The notes: generated from the letters alone by a model not told the origin. DNA of 64,000 nt from Mucilaginibacter robiniae (GCF_012849215.1 NZ_CP051682.1:2418001-2482000), one strand, 5' to 3'. Numbered from the stretch's first letter, positions 9,244 through 18,872 are shown. Numbers and translations are program-made.

Positions 9244-10503
9244 ATGAAACTGATCCGGAGCCTGTCCTTTTGTTTTGCCCTACTGATTTTGGCACAACAC
9301 CAGGTATGGGCACAGGCCGATAAAAACGTTTCAATTCCGCAACTGCTTACCGGCAAAAAGGGGGTGGCCGATACTACGGCTAATGTTACCCAGCCTGCAT
9401 CCAACCAAAAAGATTTGCCTGATGTTTTCCGGGCGTTGCTGCATTTGAAGCCAGCAGCCGAAAATGATTCCGTCACGTCAAAACCTGAAATCTCGGTAGT
9501 GCCGGCTATTGGCTATACGCTAGTTTCCAGGCTGGCGGCGGTACTTTCGGGCAATGTGGCCTTTCGTACAGGTCCGCAGGCGCATATTTCAACTATTGTA
9601 GCCAGTGCCTCTTATACCCAAAACAAGCAGTTTATTATTCCCATCCTGTCCAATATCTGGACAAAAAACAACACGTTTGATTTTGTAGGCGATTTCCGCT
9701 ATTACCAGTATCCTGAAAGCACCTACGGTTTAGGCAGCGGTTCTAACATCCACGATGAAGACCCCATGAACTTTTCATTTGTGCGCTTTTATGAAACCGC
9801 TTACCGACACATAACAGCCAACTGGTATGCTGGCTTAGGTTACGCTTTGGATAATTATTGGAACTTATCGCACCAAGGCCCGCTTAACGGTGCCTTTTCA
9901 GATTACGAAGCTTATGGCACTTCACGCCATACTATAGCTTCGGGTTTTACTCTGAATGTACTGCATGATTCGCGCGATAATTCTATCAATCCGCTTAGAG
10001 GTTGGTATGGCAGCATACAATATCGTACCAACACTCCAATTTTAGGAAGTACCAGTACGTGGTCATCCTTAATTATTGATTATCGTAAGTATGTACGCTT
10101 TCCGGCTCAGTCAGACAATGTACTGGCTTTCTGGTCGTACAACTGGTTTATTCTGAGTGGCAAGCCGCCTTACCTGAACCTGCCCAGTAATTCATGGGAC
10201 CCGAACTCGGCCACAGGGCGCGGGTACATTCAGGGGCGTTTCAGAGGAGCACAGATGGTATATGCTGAAACCGAATACCGTTTTAAAATTACCCGTAATG
10301 GTTTAATTGGCGGCGTACTGTTTGCCAATGCCGAAAGCTTATCGGCTCAGCCGCATACGCGTTTGCAAGCTATACAGCCAGCCTTCGGCCCCGGTTTGCG
10401 CCTTAAACTGAACAAAACATCACGCACCAACGTAGCGGTTGATTATGGTTTTGGCCGCCAGGGCTCACGCGGATTATTTATCGATGTAGGCGAAATTTTT
10501 TAA
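9244..10503 (+). CDS. Omp85/BamA-TamA-type outer membrane beta-barrel protein
   Basis: The signal peptide (MKLIRSLSFCFALLILAQHQVWA) is followed by a barrel-forming protein with the D15/Omp85 surface-antigen hallmark: LHDSRDNSINPLRGWYGS near the middle and a C-terminal strand ending in Phe (GLFIDVGEIF). At about 420 residues it has no room for POTRA repeats, so it is a barrel-only member rather than BamA itself. The frame is open from 9214, but the start at 9244 gives the clean signal peptide. Possible roles are outer membrane transport or lipid/protein handling; no partner gene is adjacent. Function unknown. Confidence 0.75.
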   Translation: MKLIRSLSFCFALLILAQHQVWAQADKNVSIPQLLTGKKGVADTTANVTQPASNQKDLPDVFRALLHLKPAAENDSVTSKPEISVVPAIGYTLVSRLAAVLSGNVAFRTGPQAHISTIVASASYTQNKQFIIPILSNIWTKNNTFDFVGDFRYYQYPESTYGLGSGSNIHDEDPMNFSFVRFYETAYRHITANWYAGLGYALDNYWNLSHQGPLNGAFSDYEAYGTSRHTIASGFTLNVLHDSRDNSINPLRGWYGSIQYRTNTPILGSTSTWSSLIIDYRKYVRFPAQSDNVLAFWSYNWFILSGKPPYLNLPSNSWDPNSATGRGYIQGRFRGAQMVYAETEYRFKITRNGLIGGVLFANAESLSAQPHTRLQAIQPAFGPGLRLKLNKTSRTNVAVDYGFGRQGSRGLFIDVGEIF

Positions 10504-10567
10504 GTTCAGGCTTTAGCTATTCTATATTTTATGAAGCTGGTTACCTTTTTAAAATATATATTGGGCT

Positions 10568-11428
10568 ATGAAAGTAAAAGAAATATTAACCGAAACGCTG
10601 CTTATTGTATTCGGAATACTATCAGCCGCCTTTGGTTTAAAAGGCTTTTTATTGTCAAGCCATTTCATTGATGGCGGGGTTACCGGTATATCCATGCTGA
10701 TTTCTGATATTACCGGTAGTTCTATTTCTATCTGGCTTTTAATCATTAATCTGCCCTTCATTTTTTTAGCATACCGGCAGCAAGGGATGGCGTTTGCCAT
10801 TAAAGGAGCCCTCGCTATTGCAGGCTTATCTTTATGCGTTGCTTTTGTTCATTTTCCAGATGTTACGCACGATAAACTATTAACAGCGGTATTTGGCGGC
10901 TTTTTTATTGGGGTAGGCATTGGCTTGGCTATACGCGGCGGTGCCGTGCTGGATGGTACTGATATTGCCGCCCTAATGCTGAGTAAAAAAAGCCAATTGC
11001 TTAAGGTAAACGATATTATATTGCTACTTAATGTTATCGTTTTCACATTGGCAGCCTTCTTTTTAGGCATTGAATCGGCCATGTATTCAACGCTTACTTA
11101 TCTGGCCGCTTCCAAAATGATTGACTTTATTTTGAATGGTATAGAGCAGTATATCGGAGTAACTATTATATCCGTACGTAGTAAAGAAATTCAAGATTTT
11201 ATTCAAAATAACATGAAACGTGGCGTAACCGTGTATGTGGGCCGGGGTGGTTACGGCAAAGTAGGGCACATTCAGGAAGAAAGAGATATTCTTTTTACGG
11301 TAGTAACCCGGCTGGAAATACCTACGCTGAAAGAAAAAGTTTTGAAAATTGATGCCTCTGCTTTTGTGGTACAACAAAGCATTGATGATACCACCGGCGG
11401 GCTAATGAAGCGAAAATCTGTACACTAA
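10568..11428 (+). CDS. YitT family membrane protein
   Basis: About five or six hydrophobic helices fill residues 10-195, with glycine-rich motifs such as GFFIGVGIGLAIRGGAVLDGTDI typical of DUF161 (YitT_membrane). The soluble C-terminal DUF2179 domain follows (about 200-280, RGVTVYVGRGGYGKVG..ILFTVVTRLE). Length matches the family. YitT proteins are predicted membrane transporters of unknown substrate. The gene stands alone on the plus strand and ends at a shared bidirectional terminator. Confidence 0.88.
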   Translation: MKVKEILTETLLIVFGILSAAFGLKGFLLSSHFIDGGVTGISMLISDITGSSISIWLLIINLPFIFLAYRQQGMAFAIKGALAIAGLSLCVAFVHFPDVTHDKLLTAVFGGFFIGVGIGLAIRGGAVLDGTDIAALMLSKKSQLLKVNDIILLLNVIVFTLAAFFLGIESAMYSTLTYLAASKMIDFILNGIEQYIGVTIISVRSKEIQDFIQNNMKRGVTVYVGRGGYGKVGHIQEERDILFTVVTRLEIPTLKEKVLKIDASAFVVQQSIDDTTGGLMKRKSVH

Positions 11429-11459
11429 AAAAAGCCCCGCTTAATAGGCGGGGCTTTTT
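11427..11459. terminator. Bidirectional intrinsic terminator
   Basis: AAAAAGCCCCGC pairs with GCGGGGCTTTTT around a 7-base loop; strong GC stem with A and T tails on both sides. It serves the convergent yitT-like gene and the small gene ending at 11462. Confidence 0.9.
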
Positions 11460-11461
11460 CT

Positions 11462-11668
11462 TTATTGGTAAGTTTCCTGACCTTCGGTACGAGGAGCCAC
11501 TTTGTCCAGTATCTGATCACTAAACTGCTTGGCCTTATCTGTCCACTCCGGTGCTCTTTCCTGTAAGTCATCTAGTATCGATTTACCATCGGTAGCACGT
11601 TTTTTGGTAACTTGCTGAATGCCGTAGGCTACTGCTGCGCCTATAACTGCGTATTTTAGTAAACTCAT
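11462..11668 (-). CDS. Small hypothetical protein with one N-terminal hydrophobic segment
   Basis: 68 residues: a short hydrophobic, glycine/alanine-rich segment at residues 4-17 (LLKYAVIGAAVAYGIQ), then a charged helical tail with DDLQERAPEWTDKAKQFSDQIL. The layout resembles small YtxH-type membrane-tethered stress proteins, but no diagnostic motif is present. It is bounded by a terminator downstream. No function is assigned. Confidence 0.6.
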   Translation of the reverse strand: MSLLKYAVIGAAVAYGIQQVTKKRATDGKSILDDLQERAPEWTDKAKQFSDQILDKVAPRTEGQETYQ

Positions 11669-11726
11669 GATTATATAAATTAAGTTGATGTTTAACTAGG
11701 TTAGGTGTACAAGTATAGTGCCAGTA

Positions 11727-12194
11727 TTACCATTTACTAAATGGATGTTTGGCTAAATAAACATTATAATATCGCTCATCCTCAGTTACTTCTTCGGCCA
11801 GCCATTCGGGATGTTCAAAAGCTTCGCTCTCATGCTCTAATTCCAGCTCGGCTAATAACAGGCCCTGGTTGGCTCCGGCAAACTCATCCACTTCCCAGGT
11901 TTTACCGGCTACGGTGATTTTAACCCGGGTCTTTTCTACTACAGTGCCAGAAAAATGTGCCAGCATCTCTTCGGCATCCTGCACAGGAATTTTGTATTCA
12001 TACTCCTTCCGCGAAAAACCTTCCGATTTTCCTTTAATGGTGATATAACCATTTTCACCGGCTACACGCACCCGAACTACCTTCTCGCTGCTATCTAACA
12101 AATAGCCTTGCTTGTATAAAGTACCTTCCGGCTTTTCCAACTGTTGCCAGCGGTTTTTATCTACCAAAAACTTGCGTTCAATTTCTACCCCCAT
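11727..12194 (-). CDS. CYTH domain protein (triphosphate tunnel metalloenzyme)
   Basis: 155 residues with the family-defining N-terminal ExExK motif (EIERK, residues 4-8), followed by alternating acidic and basic strands (VRVRVAG, TIKGKSEG, KTRVKITVAG, WEVDEF, LAELELEHE) that form the tunnel. CYTH enzymes hydrolyse inorganic triphosphate or related triphosphates with divalent metals. The start codon overlaps the stop of the upstream CHAD gene by one base (TAATG), implying translational coupling. CYTH and CHAD domains often occur together, supporting a polyphosphate-related role. Confidence 0.85.
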   Translation of the reverse strand: MGVEIERKFLVDKNRWQQLEKPEGTLYKQGYLLDSSEKVVRVRVAGENGYITIKGKSEGFSRKEYEYKIPVQDAEEMLAHFSGTVVEKTRVKITVAGKTWEVDEFAGANQGLLLAELELEHESEAFEHPEWLAEEVTEDERYYNVYLAKHPFSKW

Positions 12195-13012
12195 TACTGT
12201 ACTGCTTTATTTTTTGCGGGTTTCTTCTTCTCTGCCGAGGCCTGCTCCAGTACAGCTTTCTGCCTGAAATTTTCAGCTAGAGAAACTATGCTTTTTTGTA
12301 GTTCGTCCTTCTGTGCTTTTAACTGTCGCGGTACAGGTTCATGCTTCAGTTCATCAGTATGAAATAACTCCAACGCCAGCACCACATCATGCCACTTGCC
12401 AATAGTGTCCTGTAATTGGTTTAAATAATCTTTATTCAAGGTCAGCTTATCAGCCAGGGCGCTATCAGCCACTTTCTGGTTATACATCAGTAGTTTGATT
12501 TTTTTGCGGCAGTCGTGCAAACGTTCGTCAAATACTGGCGATTGCAAAAAATCGGCTGCCTCATTCAACATATCCTGGTAGAAGTTTTGTACCGTTTTAG
12601 CTGGTAGGCGGTGCAAACTATTCATCAGCTTTTTGCGTGTACGTTTAAGTTGTTCAAGCTGCTTAGGGCCTTTACAGTAAAACCGGTTGGCACCTGATAA
12701 TATAATCTGTTGTTGCTTATCTTCAAACTCAGGCTTTCTGAATCCGTACTGATGGCTTAGCTGCAGGTTCACGTAAGCACCGCGAATAACGCCTGCTTTT
12801 TTAAACATCTTTTGTATGGGTTTAACCTGCTTCAGCAGTTTCGGATGCTTATCGCCGCTTTGCAGTAACGTAAGCAAAGCCCGCATTTTTTTAAACTGCA
12901 CCCTGAACTGGTGTAATTCTTCCTGCTCGGCCGATTTTAAAAAACCTTTAACATGTGCTTTTAGCTCCTGATAATGTTTACTTATCTGCTTTTCTTCTTC
13001 CTTCGTTTTCAT
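12194..13012 (-). CDS. CHAD domain protein
   Basis: 272 residues, helical and very rich in Lys and His, with conserved CHAD features: HQFRVQFKKMRALLTLL near residue 55 and ERLHDCRKKIKLLMY near residue 165. CHAD (conserved histidine alpha-helical) domains bind inorganic polyphosphate in characterised examples. It is the first gene of a two-gene unit with the CYTH protein and overlaps it by one base. The tail is Lys/Ala rich (ASAEKKKPAKNKA). The product probably associates with polyphosphate; any enzymatic role is unknown. Confidence 0.85.
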   Translation of the reverse strand: MKTKEEEKQISKHYQELKAHVKGFLKSAEQEELHQFRVQFKKMRALLTLLQSGDKHPKLLKQVKPIQKMFKKAGVIRGAYVNLQLSHQYGFRKPEFEDKQQQIILSGANRFYCKGPKQLEQLKRTRKKLMNSLHRLPAKTVQNFYQDMLNEAADFLQSPVFDERLHDCRKKIKLLMYNQKVADSALADKLTLNKDYLNQLQDTIGKWHDVVLALELFHTDELKHEPVPRQLKAQKDELQKSIVSLAENFRQKAVLEQASAEKKKPAKNKAVQ

Positions 13013-13433
13013 CAGTTGTATTGCTAGTGATATAGCAACTTGCGAAACACCTAAAAGATTTAAAAAAGATGAAATTAGCGCTTAAGTATCAATTTAGTTC
13101 ATCTTTCAGTAATTGCAAACAGTACCGATAACAACTATTAGCAGCTAAGCCGCTTAACAGGCTCAATATGTGCCATATCATCGTTAGAATGGCTTATCTG
13201 GAATTAAGCGTATTAAGAAATATTTTTTTGTAAGTTAAATTGGTGCTTAGGCAGATTTAAACCGAATTTATAGCACTCATCAGTATGTGTTTAAAGCGTA
13301 TTAAAGCCAGTGCTAAATACAGTGTATAAGCGTTTTTATTGAATAGAATTAAATTTCCCTTTAGATTTGCAGATACCTTTTATAACAAATAGCCACTTTC
13401 AAGGCTTACATCTATCTAAATAATTCTGTTTAC
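13013..13433. other. Intergenic region between CHAD and GH3 genes
   Basis: 421 bases without a credible gene. It must hold divergent promoters. On the plus side a good promoter match lies at 13339-13369. An 11-base direct repeat AAGCGTATTAA occurs at 13206-13216 and 13294-13304. No hairpin terminator or structured RNA was recognised. Confidence 0.6.
13339..13369 (+). promoter_or_regulatory. Promoter of the GH3 operon
   Basis: TTG (13339-13341), a 20-base spacer, then TAGATTTG (13362-13369), an exact match to the Bacteroidota -7 element TAnnTTTG. The predicted transcript starts near 13374, giving a 5' leader of about 60 bases before the GH3 start. Confidence 0.6.
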
Positions 13434-15788
13434 ATGATGCGCTTTTTCAAAACATTTGCGTTAGTTGTTACCTCATCGGCCGGGTTAATGGCTGTGTCTT
13501 TATGTGCAGCTGCACAAACCGCTAAAAAGCCGGTACCGCAGTTGGGCAAAAACTCGGTTAAAGAAGTTATTGCCGCCATGACCCTGCGCGAAAAGGTTAC
13601 GTTGCTCGTTGGTGCTGGTCGTGCGCCCAAGCCCAAATCAGCCGGTAACGGCGTGAGTAACGGCTGGGTTCCGGAACCACCCATGATCGGGCATACTGAA
13701 ACCAAAGTACCTGGCGCTGCCGGTAATACCAATGCCATACCACGATTAGGCATTCCTTCGCTGGTACTAAGCGATGGCCCTGCTGGGGTACGCATTTCGC
13801 CCACTCGCAAAGGTGATAACCATACCTACTATGCTACGGCTTTTCCGGTAGGTACACTGCTGGCTTCCAGTTGGGACCCAACCGTGGTGGAAAGTGTAGG
13901 TCGTGCTTTTGGTAACGAAGTAAAAGAGTACGGCGTTGATATTTTGCTGGCTCCCGGTGTAAACATTCACCGTAACCCTTTAAACGGGCGTAATTTTGAG
14001 TACTACTCGGAAGACCCTTTAGTAGCTGGGAAAATAGCCGCTGCTTTAATCAGGGGCGTACAATCAAATGGAGTAGGTACTTCTATTAAGCACTTTGCAG
14101 CTAATAACCAGGAAACCAATCGCAATTATGTAAGCTCAATAGTGAGTGAACGGGCTTTACGCGAAATTTACCTGAAAACGTTCCGGCTGGCTATTGCCGA
14201 ATCTAACCCTTGGACGGTTATGTCATCCTATAACCGCTTAAATGATGTTTATACAGCCCAGCGCCATGACCTGCTGACTACCGTTTTACGAAACGAATGG
14301 AAATTTAAAGGCTTTGTAATGACCGACTGGGGTGGTGGTTACGACTGGGTAGCTGAAATGAAAGCAGGCAACGATTTGATTATGCCAGGTCGCCCAGACC
14401 AGATTGAAACTATAATTGACGCGGTGCAGCACGATTCACTGTCGGTAAAAGTACTGGATAGCAATGTGGAGCACATGTTGAATATCATCCTGAAATCGCC
14501 TGCCTTTAAACAGTATGCTTACTCTAACCATCCCGATTTAAAAGCTCATGCCGCAATAGCACGCCGGGCAGCAGCCGAAGGCATGATTTTGCTGAAAAAC
14601 CAGAGCCAGGCTTTACCAATGACTACCAACGTGAAAACCGTAGCGGCTTTTGGCAATGCTACTTACAATACCATTCCGGGCGGTACAGGCAGCGGTGAGG
14701 TCAACAAGGCTTATACTACATCCGTGTATCAGGGTTTGCTTAATGCAGGCTATCTACCCGATGAAAGTTTAAAAAACGTGTATGGGCGCTTTTTTAAATC
14801 TTTAACAGACCCGGAACACCCTCATCGTGGCTCATCTGAGCTAATGGCGAGTGATAGCTTGCTCAAAGCTACAGCCAGCCATAATGATGTGGCTTTAATA
14901 ACCATCAGCAGAAATGCAGGTGAAGGTCATGATCGTAATTTAGAAACCAATTACAACCTAACCCCAGAAGAAAAGCAGAACTTTAAGAAAATTGCCGAAG
15001 CTTTTCATGGCAAAGGCAAAAAGGTGATAGCTGTATTGAATATAGGTGGCGTAATTGATATGAAAGGCTGGCAGGATGATGCCGATGCTATTTTACTAGC
15101 CTGGCAGCCCGGCCAGGAAGCAGGTGATGCCATTGCCGATTTATTAAGCGGCAAGGTAAATCCATCCGGCAAGCTGGCTACTACCTTCCCGGTTAGTTAC
15201 AGTGATGTACCTTCAGCTAAGAACTTTCCGGGCACACCGGCAGAAAGACCAGCGCAGGTGATTTACCAGGAAGGTATTTATGTAGGCTACCGTTATTATG
15301 ATACCTACAAAGTAAAACCTCAATATGAGTTTGGCTATGGCTTATCCTACACCAACTTTGCTGTTAGTAACCTGAAACTGAGCTCAACGCAGTTCAACGG
15401 GTTGCTCACGGCCAGTGTTGTGGTGAAAAATACCGGCAAAGTAGCGGGTAAAGAAGTAGTACAAATTTACATTAGCGCACCTACGCAAACTATTGATAAA
15501 CCAGAGCAGGAACTGAAAGCCTTTGCCAAAACCCACCTGCTGCAACCCGGCGAGTCACAGACGCTTACATTTGCAATCCGCTCGGCAGATCTAGCTTCGT
15601 ATCATACCCGTAGTTCAGAATGGATTACCGATGCTGGCAAGTACACTTTAAAGGCCGGCACATCCTCACGAGACATCAAGCAAACAGCCACCTTTAACGT
15701 AGCCAAAGCCTTGGTGGTAGAAAAAGATCATCAGGTTTTGCAAACACCGGTAAACATTACTGAGTATAAAGGTTCAGCCAGTAAGTAA
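13434..15788 (+). CDS. Glycoside hydrolase family 3 (beta-glucosidase type)
   Basis: Secreted exo-acting beta-glycosidase (signal peptide MMRFFKTFALVV..CAAAQ). Layout is N-terminal TIM barrel with the nucleophile in FVMTDWGGG (Asp298), GH3 C-terminal alpha/beta sandwich (about 385-620), and fibronectin-III-like domain at the end (about 665-735). Substrate-site motifs GPAGVRI and KHFAANNQETNR are intact. Length is normal for three-domain GH3. It heads a tightly spaced plus-strand group with KdgF-like, lyase, GH30 and AKR genes. Specificity within GH3 cannot be fixed. Confidence 0.9.
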   Translation: MMRFFKTFALVVTSSAGLMAVSLCAAAQTAKKPVPQLGKNSVKEVIAAMTLREKVTLLVGAGRAPKPKSAGNGVSNGWVPEPPMIGHTETKVPGAAGNTNAIPRLGIPSLVLSDGPAGVRISPTRKGDNHTYYATAFPVGTLLASSWDPTVVESVGRAFGNEVKEYGVDILLAPGVNIHRNPLNGRNFEYYSEDPLVAGKIAAALIRGVQSNGVGTSIKHFAANNQETNRNYVSSIVSERALREIYLKTFRLAIAESNPWTVMSSYNRLNDVYTAQRHDLLTTVLRNEWKFKGFVMTDWGGGYDWVAEMKAGNDLIMPGRPDQIETIIDAVQHDSLSVKVLDSNVEHMLNIILKSPAFKQYAYSNHPDLKAHAAIARRAAAEGMILLKNQSQALPMTTNVKTVAAFGNATYNTIPGGTGSGEVNKAYTTSVYQGLLNAGYLPDESLKNVYGRFFKSLTDPEHPHRGSSELMASDSLLKATASHNDVALITISRNAGEGHDRNLETNYNLTPEEKQNFKKIAEAFHGKGKKVIAVLNIGGVIDMKGWQDDADAILLAWQPGQEAGDAIADLLSGKVNPSGKLATTFPVSYSDVPSAKNFPGTPAERPAQVIYQEGIYVGYRYYDTYKVKPQYEFGYGLSYTNFAVSNLKLSSTQFNGLLTASVVVKNTGKVAGKEVVQIYISAPTQTIDKPEQELKAFAKTHLLQPGESQTLTFAIRSADLASYHTRSSEWITDAGKYTLKAGTSSRDIKQTATFNVAKALVVEKDHQVLQTPVNITEYKGSASK

Positions 15789-15845
15789 TATTTTAAACCT
15801 TCGGCTTTTAAATAGTTTATATAGTATTAAACAAACCCAAGTAAC

Positions 15846-16187
15846 ATGACTCATAGCAGTTTATTTCAACAGGGACCGGAGATTGCCTGGCAATATGCTG
15901 GAGAAGGTGTTGAACGGCAAATATTAGGTTACGATGCCAGCGTAATGATGGTTAAGGTACGCTTTGATGCCGATGGTATAGGAGCCACACACAGCCACCC
16001 GCATACACAAGTTACTTACATTGAAAGTGGCGTGTTTGAAATGACTATTGGCGATACAACCCAAGTTTTAAGAAAAGGCGATGGCTACTATGTACCGCCA
16101 AATACTCAGCATGGTATTATTTGTCTGGAGGCCGGTGAACTGGTAGATACATTTAGCCCTTGCCGGGAAGATTTTTTACCTAAATAG
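15846..16187 (+). CDS. KdgF-like cupin, unsaturated uronate linearising enzyme
   Basis: Single-domain cupin of 113 residues. The metal-site pattern of KdgF is visible: His49, His51, Gln55 (THSHPHTQ) and His89 (PPNTQHG), plus the family-typical ending DTFSPCREDFL. KdgF converts 4,5-unsaturated monouronates released by polysaccharide lyases to the linear keto form used by KduI. No signal peptide, so it is cytoplasmic. It lies 57 bases after GH3 and 36 bases before an alginate-lyase-family gene. That context, and kduI/kduD at 32.7-34.4 kb, support the call over a generic cupin. Confidence 0.78.
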   Translation: MTHSSLFQQGPEIAWQYAGEGVERQILGYDASVMMVKVRFDADGIGATHSHPHTQVTYIESGVFEMTIGDTTQVLRKGDGYYVPPNTQHGIICLEAGELVDTFSPCREDFLPK

Positions 16188-16223
16188 TAGATAAGCATTT
16201 AGTTTCCGAGACAACAAATTTAA

Positions 16224-17339
16224 ATGGGGAGACTTATCCATCCACTAAAAATTCAGCTCATTGGGCTGCTGGCTTGCTGGCTGGTTACAGCAACAGCCAC
16301 AGCTCAATATGTAAGCTTAACTACCAACGAGCTTATCCGGCTTAAAACCCGCATTAGCCAAGACACGGCAGCAGCACGGTTGATAGCCTCTTTTTGGAGG
16401 CAGGCAGCGTTGGCCTTGCAAGAGCAGCCTAACCCGATTCAAAAAATTGAATCGCAGGGATTGCTGGAGGGCGATTCGAGGAAAGTAGCCAGCCTAAAGG
16501 CGGTGAAAGATGGTGATAAGGTGTATGCACTGGCTTTAGCCTATCGTGTTTATGGTAAGCAAGATTATAAGCTAAAAGCAGTTGCATATTTAACAGCTTG
16601 GGCCGAAACCAACCAGCCCACTGGCGACCCAATTAACGAAACCAAACTGGAACCCTTTATAACTGGGTACGATCTGATACGACCGGAATTATCCATTGCA
16701 CAAAGGCAGCCTATTGATGCCTGGCTCGACCACATAGCCGATGGTGAAGTGCATAGCTTTTCGATACAGCCAGGTAAAGGCACCGTCATTAACAACTGGA
16801 ACTCGCACCGCATCAAGATTATCACGCTGATTGCCTATACGCTACACAGCAGCAAGTATGAGGGTATAATTATACCCGAACTGGAAAAGCAGATTGGCCA
16901 AAACCTGAATGCCGATGGAACCACTTTGGATTTTATAGAACGTGATGCTTTTCATTACCATACCTACGATTTGGAACCTCTGCTAACTGCAGCTATCGCC
17001 ATCAAGCGCGCTACAGGTAAAAACTACTTTATGTATGAGTCGGATAAAAAAGCCTCTATCAAAAAGTCGGTTGATTTTATCATTCCTTACATGACTGGTG
17101 AAAAACAGCATGGCGAATTTGTAAACAGCCGGGTAGAGTTTGACCGGAAACGGGCTGCCAATCATGAAAAAGGGTATGCCGCCGGTACACCGTTCAATCC
17201 GCAATCGGGTGTTTACCTGCTATCCTTAGCCAGCTATTTTAACCCTGATTATGCGAGCATTATTCAGCAGGTATCTAGAAAAAAAAGTAAGTATCTAAAC
17301 TGGACACTGCTGCTTAGTCAAATTAAAAGAACCAATTAA
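16224..17339 (+). CDS. Alginate-lyase-family polysaccharide lyase
   Basis: Secreted protein (signal peptide to ATATAQ, about residue 27) with the alpha/alpha-toroid pattern of the alginate_lyase domain. Likely active-site residues are in NNWNSHR (190-196, with Asn, His, Arg) and FHYHTYDLEPL (about 238-248, with His and Tyr). These enzymes cleave uronate-containing polysaccharides by beta-elimination, giving unsaturated ends that the adjacent KdgF would process. Whether the substrate is alginate, glucuronan or another uronate polymer cannot be told. It is 36 bases after KdgF and 69 bases before GH30. Confidence 0.75.
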   Translation: MGRLIHPLKIQLIGLLACWLVTATATAQYVSLTTNELIRLKTRISQDTAAARLIASFWRQAALALQEQPNPIQKIESQGLLEGDSRKVASLKAVKDGDKVYALALAYRVYGKQDYKLKAVAYLTAWAETNQPTGDPINETKLEPFITGYDLIRPELSIAQRQPIDAWLDHIADGEVHSFSIQPGKGTVINNWNSHRIKIITLIAYTLHSSKYEGIIIPELEKQIGQNLNADGTTLDFIERDAFHYHTYDLEPLLTAAIAIKRATGKNYFMYESDKKASIKKSVDFIIPYMTGEKQHGEFVNSRVEFDRKRAANHEKGYAAGTPFNPQSGVYLLSLASYFNPDYASIIQQVSRKKSKYLNWTLLLSQIKRTN

Positions 17340-17408
17340 TATTTATCTGAAACTTCAAGCATCATAAAAGCCCTAAGTGCTTCTTTATACGTTTTCAATA
17401 ATTCATCT

Positions 17409-18815
17409 ATGTTTAAATTAAAACACGCTTTACTGGCTACGGTACTTACTACCATTACAGCCAGTACTTTTTCGCAACAGAAGAGCAATGCGGTAGATAG
17501 CTGGCTTACCACAGCCGACAATGCCACGTTGTTTGTACACCAAAAACAACCGCTTAATTTTACCAAAACGGCTAAAGCTAACCCAACTATTGAGGTAAAC
17601 GAAGCTGAACATTACCAAACCATTGATGGCTTTGGCTTTTGTTTAACTGGCGGCAGCGCCCAGTTGCTGATGCAAATGACACCAGCCAGCCGCACACAAC
17701 TACTTAAAGAATTGTTTGATACCGAAGGCAATCACATTGGCATTAGCTACCTACGAGTTTCTATTGGTGCTTCTGACTTAAATCCTTTCGTATTCTCGTA
17801 TGATGATTTACCAGCCGGGCAGACGGATTCATCGTTAACCAAGTTTGATTTAGGACCTGATAAGAAAGATGTAATTCCGGTATTAAAAGAAATCTTAAAG
17901 ATTAATCCGAAGCTAGGTATTTTGGGTTCACCCTGGTCGGCACCAACCTGGATGAAAACTAATGGCGATACCAAAGGTGGCAGCTTAAAGCCCGATTGCC
18001 AGGGTGTGTACGCCCGTTACCTGGTAAAATATATCCAGAGCATGAAAGCTAATGGCATTCACATCAGTGCTATTACGGTACAAAACGAACCGCTGCACCC
18101 TGGTAATAACCCCAGCATGTATATGCCAGCACCAGAACAGGCCGAATTTGTAAAAAACCACTTAGGCCCGGCGTTTAATGCTGCTAAGCTGGATACCAAG
18201 ATTATTATTTATGACCATAATGCTGACAAGCCAGAATATCCGATCTCCATCTTGAATGATGCGGCAGCAGCTAAATATATTGATGGTTCGGCTTTTCACT
18301 TGTACGGAGGTACTATTGATGCGTTATCTACCGTGCATAATGCACACCCTGACAAAAACCTGTACTTTACGGAGCAATGGATGGGCGCACCTGCTAATTT
18401 CCGCGACTTCCGGGATCACATTCGCGACCTGACTATTGGCGCTACCCGCAACTGGTGCCGTACCGTACTAGAATGGAACTTAGCTGCCGACCCGCAAAAT
18501 AACCCGCACACCGACCGTGGTGGTTGCGACCGGTGCCTGGGTGCTATTACTTTAGATAAAGATAATGTACTGCGCAACCCAGCCTATTATGTAGCAGCGC
18601 ACTCCGCTAAGTTTATTCGTCCGGGTTCCATGCGTATACAATCAAACCTGCCTGCCGATTTACCTAACGTAGCTTTTAAAACACCTGATGGTAAGAAAGT
18701 GCTGGTGGTTATTAATACAGGTAAAGAAACCCAAAACTTCAACATTAAATACAAAAACCAGCAGGTAAGCACTCACTTGAATAGTGGTTCGGTTGCTACT
18801 TACGTGTGGAAGTAA
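17409..18815 (+). CDS. Glycoside hydrolase family 30
   Basis: Secreted (signal peptide MFKLKHALLATVLTTITASTFS). The (beta/alpha)8 barrel contains the acid/base in ITVQNEP (Glu227) and the nucleophile in YFTEQW (Glu322). The short beta-structured C-terminal domain completes the barrel-side domain typical of GH30 (FIRPGSMRIQS..VATYVWK). GH30 includes glucosylceramidases, beta-1,6-glucanases and xylanases; the substrate here is open. Co-transcription with GH3 and a lyase suggests joint attack on a glycan containing both neutral beta-linked sugars and uronic acid (inference). Confidence 0.88.
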   Translation: MFKLKHALLATVLTTITASTFSQQKSNAVDSWLTTADNATLFVHQKQPLNFTKTAKANPTIEVNEAEHYQTIDGFGFCLTGGSAQLLMQMTPASRTQLLKELFDTEGNHIGISYLRVSIGASDLNPFVFSYDDLPAGQTDSSLTKFDLGPDKKDVIPVLKEILKINPKLGILGSPWSAPTWMKTNGDTKGGSLKPDCQGVYARYLVKYIQSMKANGIHISAITVQNEPLHPGNNPSMYMPAPEQAEFVKNHLGPAFNAAKLDTKIIIYDHNADKPEYPISILNDAAAAKYIDGSAFHLYGGTIDALSTVHNAHPDKNLYFTEQWMGAPANFRDFRDHIRDLTIGATRNWCRTVLEWNLAADPQNNPHTDRGGCDRCLGAITLDKDNVLRNPAYYVAAHSAKFIRPGSMRIQSNLPADLPNVAFKTPDGKKVLVVINTGKETQNFNIKYKNQQVSTHLNSGSVATYVWK

Positions 18816-18872
18816 TATTTTAATTTTTTGGTCAACAAATAAACGTTACAAATCTTATTTATAACAACAACC

